Assembly (NCBI RefSeq): GCF_900324485.2
Contig: NC_046640.1
Location: forward strand, 21,005,217-21,069,216
Direction: 5' to 3'
DNA from: Mastacembelus armatus
Taxonomy: Eukaryota; Chordata; Actinopteri; Synbranchiformes; Mastacembelidae
Length of the DNA: 64,000 bases
The position numbers were made by a program, and so were the translations under genes. Below the pieces are notes generated by a model that saw only the letters and a program-made list of their open reading frames with translations, did no database searches and was not told the origin of the DNA. Positions 40,101-50,800 of this stretch are shown piece by piece. Position 1 is the stretch's first letter. Each line of letters opens with the position of its first letter.

Positions 40101-43100
40101 TTCCCAGCTGCTGCCAACCTGCCGTGTCCTCAGTACCTGACGTGGACACTTTGGAGGAATCTGAGCTGATGGGGGACGACTTGGACAAGCTGCTTGACTG
40201 CTTCCCTGCTGAGCAGGAGCACCCCGAGGTGAAATCTGTGTTTCTGCTGTGTTTGACCTTGAAGACCAGTAGCTAAGTGTGTCAGTGATAGGCGATGAAT
40301 GTGTCCTCACTTGTAGTTGGATATGCATCATCATTCTCAGTTTTTAAACTTTTCTTGGACGAATTATTATAGAATATTGTTGACATTACTGTCAGCAAAC
40401 GTCCATCATCTAGACTGAGGCATTTTCGCTCTGTTCATTTCTGGCACTTCTTTTTTCCAAACCTTTTCATTCACCTCCCTGTCTCTGTGTTTTTCCCACA
40501 CCCAGGCAGCGTTCTCAGTCCCCAGCAGCACGTGCACATCCACACACACCGTTCCTTCTGTCCTTCCCACCCCGAAACCCCAGCTTCCACCGGCCTTCTT
40601 CAACTCGGCCGTCAGCCAACTCAACTCCCTGGACTCCTTTTCAGGTGGTGAGCACAGCAGCACAACTGCGACCCTAGATTCCCTGGACGACCTCATGACC
40701 CCACAGGGCCTGGATGCCTTAGATAATTTCTCCTCTGGAAATGGAGGCAGCACAGTAGTCCCAAACGTTGGGCTGGACACCCTGGATGGTCTTGATTCTC
40801 TAGATGACATCTTGGAATCTACACCGAGTGCTGCTGCGACTCAGGAGGTTCATGAATCCAGGGCAGAACTAGGTGCTGGGGAAAAGTCTCTTGATGATGA
40901 ATTAGATTCTCTAGAGCTGGTCTCTGATCTAGGGGGCCATGGTAATGATGTCCCTAAAACTGGTGTGAAGGCTGTGGATCAGCTTGACTCCCTTGATGCC
41001 CTGGACTCCTTTCCCTCAGTGCTAACTGCAGCTTTGCCAGGAGTCTCTCTGGGGGGAACAGGCCTGGACTCACTCTCAGATTTCTGCACAGCTGGTGATT
41101 ATGGTTTATTGAATGTTATTGACACAGCAGGAGGCCAGTTCTTTTAGATGTCATAACAGCATCATTTATTTTCTCTCATTGCTCATCAGGTATCCCAGGC
41201 TCTCGCATTGCTGCAGCTCCAGTAATTCGACCTCCAAAGAATAACTACAAAGTAAGACTGATTAGCCGGGCTGGGTTACTGTCTTTTGTTTTGTGCCTGT
41301 TTATTTAGCATTAACCGAAACCTTATTCTTAATAAAGGAGAAGAATAACCAAGCGCCGGCTTCATTCTCTAACCCTCTGTCATCCACCCATGAGTTCCTG
41401 CAGGCCTGCTCTGCCTGTTTCTGTTGGGAAGGTACGTTAGCAGTCCAGACCTGTCTCGAACCAAGTGAAGAGTCGCTAGAAATCCTTGTCAGTTTTACTG
41501 TCCAGGCAGGGTGATGGCCTGTTTTGAGCAAAACCTAAAAGTGAATGGTGGTTTCATCTGTATCCAGAAGAAAGGTCAAATCTGCCAAGCACTGAAAATG
41601 TCAAGACAAAGGCAAAAATCTATTCACAATCAGTAGAAACAACCCAAACATTACTCATATTGTGAAAATATTCATTTGTACAAAAACACTGGAAAACCAG
41701 ACGCACCAGCTCCAACTTTCTTCCATTCAAATAGCTTCAGATTTTATATTTATTTTTAAAAACATTAATGTTAATGTATAATACTTTGTGTGTTTGTATA
41801 ATATTTGCTTTTCAGGTTCAGGGATAGGCGTTCACAAGCCAGACCTGGTCCACAGCTGCATGCGAGACATTCTGTTATGTAGACGAAAGGCAGGTCGGCA
41901 TTCATCGTGGGCCAGGGTGCGACCACTTCATGCCTGGACGTCTTTTAAAGGGCCGTTTGTGCTCTGCAAGAGTAAGGACCTCAAACTCAGAGAGATGGTT
42001 GATGTCAGGCTCTGTGTTCGTGTTCATCCTTCATTACTTGTTAATGAAGTTAAACTGTTGCTTGTATCGTTATGTCGTGATATGTTGTTTGATATGTGTC
42101 TGCAGGAGGTACATTATTCTGAAAACCACATTATGGTGCATAGAGAGAGTTGAGCTCTCAGGAGATCAAGCTGAGTTTAAGGCCCCACGTTTCCCTTTAT
42201 ATTTTATTGCCTGACTTGTCTGACTGACTGCTGGTCTGCTGTCCAGAGGTCAGTTATAGCTTATTTGTTGACAGGCTGCAGAAGGAAGACCAGCTTTAAA
42301 CCAGTAAAAATGTTTTATTCTGATTTTTGAGTTTCAGAACTAATGCCAGAGTGACACTTGTGTGGATACTGTGTGTGCACTATAGTCAGTTTATTATAGT
42401 CAGTAAAAGATCGAAGGTGCGATTAAAAATGTGACTGTGTGTATGTACAGACCTGCTGACTGAGGGCGTGTGTAAGTACAAAGAGGAGTGTACGTTTGCC
42501 TTCAACCAGCTGGAGATCGATGTTTGGACAGAAGAAAGGAAGGGGACACTGGACAGAAACCTGCTGTTTGGACCAGCACCTGTCAAACTGGACCCTTTGA
42601 GCAGAATCATTCACCTTTTAGAGGAGCACAGGGGCATGTTCATCTTCCTCTGTCAGGTTAGTGTCTTACACACTTAGTTTCAACATAAGAGACTGATGCA
42701 TCAGTAAATATGCAAACGGATAAATGAATAAAACAGATTTAAGACAGCACAAGTGTAATGTAGCATCAGTAGTGACAGAGCAGGGAGTCTACAGACTGTA
42801 TAGAAGTCTGTGTGCAGAGGTCGGGGGAAAATACACAAGACTCACGTTTCCCTCAGCAGGAAAACTGAAACAGATACTGATTCTTGCACTAATCTGGTTA
42901 GTTCCATGGTCAGGGATAAAAAAAACAGGATAGTAGAGACAAAGAAGAAAGTATGCACATGTTGTTTTGTACCTTGCAGCTGTGTCTGTGTAGGGAGTTT
43001 CCTGTGACCTCCCTTACCCTGATAAATTACACAGACATAAAAACTGTGTCTGTCTGCACTGGGTCCTCTGTTTCAAGGCTGAACTGATGTTTTTCATCAA

Positions 43101-46100
43101 GCTTCTCTGATACCAAGTAGAAACTCCAGTCCCACGTGTGCATTAAATGGTGGAAACCTAGAACGTACAGGTTTAATCTGTGGAATCTTAGTCTTTCGTT
43201 GTTGGTCTGATTGCTTTGGGTTTTCTTCTTGTATTGTTTGTTGTCTTGCTGTCTCTCTAGGAATGCTTCAACAGTAAACCCACAATCATCAGTAAGCGCA
43301 GCAAAGAAAATCACACCATCTGCTCTAACTTGGATGCTCCCCACACCTTCGACGCCAACAAGTGAGTCCTCATCCTTATAGCCTTTCTCTTTTCACTCAT
43401 ACAGCACATCTTTAACTCCCATTTCTTTCTCTTCAACTCAATCACACGTTTGCTTTCTCCCTGGCAGGTGTTTGGCATTTGTGGTGAAAACCCACAATGT
43501 GGACTACAAGAAGGTGCGTCCCCTGAGCGTCATGTGCCAGTTGAATTTGTGCCACCAAATGATCCGGTACAGATGCCAGAGAGAGGACAAGTGCCTGTAC
43601 GCCCACTCTGCCATAGAGCTAAAAACCTGGAGGGTGCAGCGAGATACAGGTCCAGACGCTCGGACACATAGAATCAACATTCATTTGATAACTGGAATAA
43701 AAAGGTTTTGGATGGTGGCGAGATGACAAATGTGATCTTCAGTATGAATATTTCACTGCTACTGTGCTTTGTAGCATCTTTTAATTAATTTAGCTTTATA
43801 GCTAATCACTGGTAAGACTTTAATATGTTACTCTGCCCTCAAATGGCCAGTAAAATGAACTGAAACTATTAATTATGCTTTAAATCTACCTCAGATTTCA
43901 TAAACATTATAGAAGCAGCTATTGCAGTTGCTAAAGGCAGTGTCTGGACTTAGGTCATTTAATTTAACAGCAGAAAAAAGCAGCAGCTTGTTGTGTTTCT
44001 CTCTCACAATGAATTTGTGTGTGTTTGTTATTTGCAGGTATCAGCCACGATGAGATTGTGAAAATATCCACCAGGTTTTATGAAAAGCAAGTGCAAAACT
44101 CAGGCAAACACAAAGGGAATCGAGTAAGAAACTTTATTTTAATGGTTACACACTGACCTGTCACAGCCTGTTGACGGAGCACTGTCCTCTGTAGTATTTA
44201 CTTTTCTAAATGTGACGAACGCACATGTTGAGTGACTGACAACTGCATGGATTATCCAACTTAAGGTTTCTTTAAAGTGGTGATCTGTTCAAGTTTTAAT
44301 ACAGTGATTTTTGCCAATGTGTTAGAAACATAGTCATAAAGAGTGGAAGATAAAAACCGTCACTTTTATCTTTGTTATTTCATTTCGAGCAGTTACCTTC
44401 AGGAGGTGGAGGGAGCAAAGCAAAAGGAAGAGGCGGAGCAGCTGGAGCTGGGAAGAGTCTGAACATGAAGATGAAGTTTGCCTGTGTCCAGTGTTTGCGA
44501 GATGGTCTGATCATTGAACCAGACAGAACCCTGAAGTACTGCACAGCCAAGGCCAGGCACACGTCAGTGACAAGATCATGTTTCATAACTCCCATATGAG
44601 TCTGTAAACCATGTTTAATTTCTTAAAGTACAGCAGGTTATCTATAAAGATAATCCTCTGCTCATCCTCTGCTGCTCACTGACATGCCTTCTGTTTCATC
44701 ATTCTCAGGTGGACCAAAGAGAGACGGGTTCTTCTGGTCAAGTCCTTGGAGAGAAGCAAATGGGTTCAGGTCCGACCGCTGCCACACGCCAAAAACTTCC
44801 CTGCACATTATGATGTAGGTGTGACTCCTCTGTTTCTGTGCATGTTACTGCAACATCCAGGTGTTTCCACATTGATGAGCATCTTCCCCAGTTTCGCTTT
44901 CATTTCTTTTACATTTGCTCGAGTTTGACTTGTGTTTAAGTTTCATATTCATTGCAGATGTGTGCCCAGATGTTGGAGAAAAGGAAATGTAATTACAATG
45001 GACACTGCTCCTTTGCTCACAGCCAAGAGGAGAAGGAGATGTGGATGTACATGAAGAATAATAACTGTAAGTTTCCATCAAATAGTAACGCCATGTGGGA
45101 AAGTCAAGCTTCTGTGACAGAGCTGCTGGTGTATTCAGCCTGACTGGTCTCATTTTGTTGTTTAGTGGTTTCCACAGGCATTAAAACAGTCTGTTCTCGC
45201 GCTGATAACAGTTTTGTGTGTGCACCTGTAGTGTGGGACATGCAGCAGATATACGACATGTGGCTGACGTTAAGCGGCAGCAGCCACCAAACAGATCAGC
45301 CTGTGGTCACCCAGCCCGCTCCAGAAGAGAAATCCATCGTCATGCCAACTGATTATGCCGAACCCATGGTGGGTTAACAGTAGTTTTTCAGTTCAGACCA
45401 CAAACAGCTGAACTGGCACCAAACTGAGATTCTTATATACATATTGTGTTTTTTTTTCCTAAACATGCCTCCTTTGTGTATTTCAGAGTGGCTTCCACTG
45501 CCGCCTGTGTGGGAAGCACAGTAACAGCGAGCGGCAGTGGCAGAGGCACATCTCCTCTGACAAGCACAAGGACCGAGTGTTCAGCTGTGAGGGAGAGGAA
45601 GAGGCTCTGACGTGGAGCTACCGTTTCCCTGGCACCTGCTTCCAGCTGTGCTCCAGGTAAGACCTTTTCCTGGGTCCAGCAAAGTGCTTGAAGTGCTTCT
45701 GATCTGACAGCGCTCGCACACTCACGCGTCGGATAGGAATGGGATCTAGGACCACATACCCAAGTGGGCCAAACATCTGGTTTGGTTGGTTCACAGATTT
45801 GAGTCTCTTGGAGGCTGTGAACCTAACTTTATTTCACTTCCCTTGAATAGTAAAAATAATATTAATTATTATTATAAATGTTTAAAGGTCCAATGTAGTG
45901 AGACATTTAGCATCATGTGGATGGTTGACAGGCTGGATGGCGGCTGTCCTGATGGTGTGAGCTGTGACTACGCCCACAGCCCGGAGGAGCTGCAGGAGTG
46001 GATGGAGAGACGGGATTTCCTGCGACATAAGCTGGCCAAAGCGAGGGAAGACATGCTCATCATGCCCGATGAGTTTAACTTTGGGAAGTACAACTTTCTA

Positions 46101-46112
46101 CTTCAGGACTAA
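37153..46112 (+). CDS. zc3h7b: zc3h7b (RoXaN), CCCH zinc-finger RNA-binding protein
   Basis: ZC3H7B binds RNA and microRNA precursors; human RoXaN was found as a partner of rotavirus NSP3. Twenty-two coding exons join in phase: 37153-37211, 37307-37344, 38135-38332, 39071-39229, 39405-39485, 39733-39792, 39870-39924, 40059-40228, 40506-41094, 41190-41251, 41338-41431, 41815-41971, 42451-42656, 43261-43361, 43467-43649, 44038-44123, 44393-44562, 44709-44814, 44958-45066, 45232-45368, 45487-45656 and 45932-46112. The product is 1056 residues (human about 977). Order: TPR region (LLEEGNTLFRDQKWKQAVKQ onward), an Asp/Leu-rich region full of LDxLD motifs in exon 9, CCCH fingers (exons 12-13, 15, 19 and 21-22) and a C2H2 finger (FHCRLCGKHSNSERQWQRHI). 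In the first CCCH finger the usual His is Asn (CTFAFNQ). Confidence 0.93.
40640..41080 (+). repeat. LDxLD motif tract encoded in zc3h7b exon 9
   Basis: At least seven Leu-Asp motifs occur here (LDSLDDL, LDALDNF, LDTLDGLDSLDDIL, LDSLEL, LDSLDALDSF, LDSLSDF). Human RoXaN has fewer (LDALD, LDPLD and similar). The LD region mediates NSP3 contact in the human protein, by published work as I recall it. Confidence 0.75.
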
Positions 46113-46561
46113 TTTTTTGGAGGTTGTGAGCCATTTCTGTAACTACCAAACCAACAGACCAGTTTAACTTTTCAAATCACCATCAAAATGAGCAGACGAC
46201 GTGTCCAGAATAACAAAAGGTCACATAAAGTCTGAAGATTATGTATTTGCTTTCTCAGAATGCCATATATCATTTACGTTAAATTGATGACTATTTTGAT
46301 TTTTTCATGTCTTTTAAGGTAAAACATTAGTAAAAGGCTGCCACTCTTATCAAGACAAACAGTTCATCCCAGAATATTCCTGACAGCTTTATATTTAACC
46401 ATACACACAGACTTTCTGTTCTTATATATGGGTGAAATTGTTTTCTTCCCTTCTGCCTGTGTGCAGTTTGAGCAGGGACTTTTAAAAATGCCTCCAGTCT
46501 ACAGTTCACTATGAAAGAAGACGTCTGACTCTGATCTCCCATAATGTCAGTGTTTAACACA

Positions 46562-46567
46562 AATAAA
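46562..46567 (+). terminator. poly(A) signal of zc3h7b
   Basis: AATAAA 450 bp after the stop, followed by a GT-rich stretch (GAGTGTTGTTGTGTTGTAG), a classic downstream element. Confidence 0.7.
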
Positions 46568-46690
46568 GAGAGTGTTGTTGTGTTGTAGTCATGAGATCAG
46601 GGTGATAAATTAATTCACAGGAATTATAAATTAAATTATTATTGAAAAGGTCTGAAATAGAAAATATGGGACGTACAAAAATGAAAGTGA

Positions 46691-47345
46691 CGTAGTTAAC
46701 GTCAGCTACCCAGAGGTATATAAAGTACTTCAAATTAGAAGTATATAAGGTAGTTAACGTCAGCTACCCAGAGGTATATAAAGTACTTCAAATTAGAAGT
46801 ATATAAGGTAGTTAACGTCAGCTACCCAGCGGTACATAAAGTACTTCAAATTAGAAGTATATAAGGTAGTTAACGTCAGCTACCCAGCGGTACATAAAGT
46901 ACTTCAAATTAGAAGTATATAAGGTAGTTAACGTCAGCTACCCAGCGGTACATAAAGTACTTCAAATTAGAAGTATATAAGGTAGTTAACGTCAGCTACC
47001 CAGCGGTACATAAAGTACTTCAAATTAGAAGTATATAAGGTAGTTAACGTCAGCTACCCAGCGGTACATAAAGTACTTCAAATTAGAAGTATATAAGGTA
47101 GTTAACGTCAGCTACCCAGCGGTACATAAAGTACTTCAAATTAGAAGTATATAAGGTAGTTAACGTCAGCTACCCAGCGGTACATAAAGTACTTCAAATT
47201 AGAAGTATATAAGGTAGTTAACGTCAGCTACCCAGCGGTACATAAAGTACTTCAAATTAGAAGTATATAAGGTAGTTAACATCAGCTACCCAGCGGTACA
47301 TAAAGTACTTCAAATTAGAAGTATATAAGGTAGTTAACATCAGCT
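46691..47345 (+). repeat. 58-bp minisatellite, array 2 (about 11 copies)
   Basis: Same unit and orientation as array 1. The first copies read CAGAGGTATATAAAG and most later ones CAGCGGTACATAAAG, with the latter nearly identical to each other, which suggests recent expansion. The flank after the array (ACATTAAAGTGATCAACACA onward) matches the flank after array 1. Confidence 0.95.
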
Positions 47346-47550
47346 CCAACATTAAAGTGATCAACACAATAATCATCAATAATTAGAATCCAATAATATC
47401 AGATCCATTCTGCACAATGAGTACTTTTACTTTGGATACTTCAAGTACATTTGGATGATGATACTTTGGGACTTTTACTGCAGTAACATTCTGAAAGCAT
47501 TTCTAGAGGATCTGAGTACTTCCTGCACCCTGTTTATAATACTTCATAGT
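47346..47550. repeat. Shared minisatellite flank and MITE-like end
   Basis: The first 55 bp or so match the flank of array 1. The rest (GAGTACTTTTACTTTGG, CTTCAAGTACATTTGG, GATCTGAGTACTTCCTGCACC) resembles the terminal region of an abundant hAT-like non-autonomous element of teleosts. This suggests that both arrays are inside copies of that element. Family named from memory. Confidence 0.45.
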
Positions 47551-47620
47551 ACTACACAACCTGGTCACTAGATGGCGCGGGAATGTTGGGTACACCTGGC
47601 CTCGAGCGTACTCTTGTTCG

Positions 47621-47626
47621 CACGTG
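47621..47626. promoter_or_regulatory. E-box upstream of tef exon 1a
   Basis: A perfect CACGTG 271 bp upstream of the first tef start codon. Such boxes bind CLOCK:BMAL1 and other bHLH factors. One hit alone is weak evidence. Confidence 0.35.
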
Positions 47627-47896
47627 CTGCCGTGCGTGGTTGGCGTGTGCTCTGTTGTTGTTTTGGCCGTCCTTCATAGAGCCCGCCCCCTGCCTCCTCA
47701 TTGGCTCAGTGCTGTGACCGACAGGCCCCCCCTCAGCTGTCAGCAAATCAGCAGCGAGCTGGGGGCGTGGCTCCAGCTGCTGATGATAACACACACGCAG
47801 GAGCGCCCGTGATGAGACTTGCTGCTGCTGCGAAGTTGGTACGAAGTGTCTGAGAGCAAACAGTCTCAGTTTCTGGTCTTCAGGAGAACGTGAATC

Positions 47897-50800
47897 ATGT
47901 CAGGAGCAAAGCAGACCTTTTTTGGAGACAGGAGCGATGTTCCTGATCTCCTCAAGTCTTTGGCTGAATATCCCTTCACCTTTCCGGCCTTTGATGACAC
48001 AGGTAAGAATATTTTTCATGTTTTTCAAGCAGAAACACAAGGTGGTAAGTTGTTACTGTAAACTGCAGCAGCCTGACCTGTGAAAGTACACGGTATTTAC
48101 TATTTCTGCTCCTACAGTACATTTCAGATGCTCAACTTTCTACTGCAGTAACTTATGTTGACTAGATACTATTCGATATAAGAGAAGACTTTTTCTTATT
48201 GTTTGTTGTCTGTTAATAGAACCTGTTTCAGAGAACGGTTCCCGGGGTCATTTGGGAGTTTGTGCTGCTGTTGAAGTGGACTGTATTAAACTGAGTCTGT
48301 TTACCCAATAGGACTTTTAGTTAGGTGCCTAAGGTGCCTGAGGTGGTGTAGAGCTCAGACTGGGCTGTTTCTCCCAAACACAACAGCCTGTAACTGATGC
48401 AACAGCCCTGAAACAGCCTGTCTCATTAGGCCATTAGCTGCTCGTGCACTGCATTCCTCATGTCTGCCTTCTTGCTTACTTTGTTTATTCAGCTGTTTGG
48501 TGTTTTAGTCATTTATGTGACTTATGCTGGGATCATATGTTGAGCACCGGGACGTCCCTTCCTTCCTTCCTTCCTTACCTTCTTTCTTTCTTTCTGGTGT
48601 TTTTTTTCTCCTTCAGGTTTGTTTAGTTATTGACAGAAACATGTTCTCATTGGTTCCTCAGTGCAACATGTGCAGCTAGAACTGATTCTGCTTTATTCAG
48701 CTTTGTCCTCACATGCTCGACTTCTGGGCCCCATTACTATGGTCTATAAACATTACCTTCCAGGCAGAAACCAATTATGTGGTCAATAAATGTTGAACCT
48801 CATGCCTGCATACCTGCAGCGTGTCCATGGATATGCGTGGACAGTAGAGGGCACTGGGAAGTGTTTAAGGCAGGACCAGAGGATGTTTGCATGTTTTGTA
48901 TTAGACACAAAACAGAGTTGTTGTTTTTTTTGCTTGTTTTTTTTTAATGAGCTCTGCCTGGATATTTAGTGGCAACTTTATTTTCTGTAAACTGTGTGCA
49001 CACATACAGGGGATGTACCTCATCATTTAAAAAAAAAGGGTTGTGACCCAGTTGAATGTTTATCACCGACTTTCTGAAGTTGCAGTTTGACAAACATCCT
49101 TCTGTCCAAATGTTGCATCATTTTATCTTTACTGCAAATAGTACTATGATTCATTGTTTACTGGCTGCAGGAGCAGTATACCCTGACAATAATGATATAG
49201 TACAAACTGTCAACTGAAGAACATCCTCAGGCTGTAAAGGTGCCAGCAGATGAAATTTGAGTGATTACCTGGTTCACCTGTCACACAGCAGAGAAATGCT
49301 GCCTGTTAACTAGACTTCTTTTAAGGCTATTTCACTACATTGTCAGTAACCAATAACCTTGACAGTTCAGGACTAAAGCAGCATTTGGGCCATAATAGAG
49401 TAATACATCACATTTTACAGCTGGACTAATGCATAAAATATATGATATATGATATTCTGTGTTTTTAAATGGGCCTCTATGTGGTTCTGTTGAGGGAATT
49501 TAAGACTCATGGCTTTAGTATTGACCTACAACACACTTATTCCTGCCTATTGCACCATCCATTTCTATAAGAGCGGCGTGTTCAGTTTAACTGGCTCGGC
49601 AGCTCCAGCAGACACACACATGCACTTTGTTTGCGGCGTGTTACCGTGGTGAAGTGTAAAAACAACAGATTAATGCTGGAGGTGGGGCATGGTGCGGTTT
49701 GAACATCGTGTTCCCTAACTCTACCATCCTGCAGAAAAGAGAGAGGGAGGGCGAGAGAGAGAGAGGGAGTGCGCGCTCCCTGTCACGCGCACTCTGGTAG
49801 CGCGTGCATGGGAACGTGAGCTTGTTGTGGCATGTGGAAAACAAACTGCATATAAGTGTTTTATAAATTTGATGCGGTCGCTGTAAAATATGAGGCTTGG
49901 GTGAATGTTTTATTTAGTTGAAGGAAATTCAAAGGAGGCAGTTGTGTTATTTACCGCTGTGCACGCATTACTCGCGCGTGTCCGCTCCAGCTCGCCTTGG
50001 TACGCACGTGCAAAGTGTTCGTAGCCACGCCCCTGTACAGATTGTACCTTCACGTGAGGTGGGTGGGTGCGGAGGCACGTGTTTGGCCACGTGTATCTTC
50101 GCGTGGAGACGGAAAGTGGTGCGCGGTGGTTTGTGGGTGCGCGGGGGCAGATTTGCACTTTAATCCTTTGTCATGATTGTTTCGTGCACAGGTGTGATTT
50201 AGCACGCGCCCCCTGCACGGGCTGTGTAGGTTTCTGTTTGAAGAACCGATCTCAGCGTGCACAAGTTCGCTCGAGCGCCCGTTTACTCCGCGCACTCACG
50301 GTGATACATATTCATATACGTTACTACACTGACAGCCAATCAGATTCTACTATTTGGCGAGTGGGCGGAACCTGCGCGTCATGAATATCCAATGAGCGCG
50401 CTCGGTGGCACAGAGGACAAGGGGCTTGTGTTGTGTTATTTTTTGCGTCCAGAAGTGTTGAAGTGTTGACAAACCTGCTCGCAACAACAAGCCAACATCG
50501 TGTTTGTGCCGTTTTCCGGGACAGGAAGCAGCTCTCGGTTCCGTCGGGAACATCGGTCCGGTTCGCTCGGAGCTTGGCAGGGAACAATGCCAGGCAAAGC
50601 CGCGGCGGCAGTGGCGGTTCAACCCAACGGTAACGTCGTTTCAGCGGCTCCGCAAAAGTCGTTCCCTTTTGTTATTAAGAAGATTATGGACATCCCCCCT
50701 CCGAACATCCTGGAGGAAGGGGACGACGGTAAGATTTAACGGGAAAGATTCGGGTTTCCTCTTTGTTGCTTGTTTGGTTTCGAAGCTAAATTGGCCGTGC

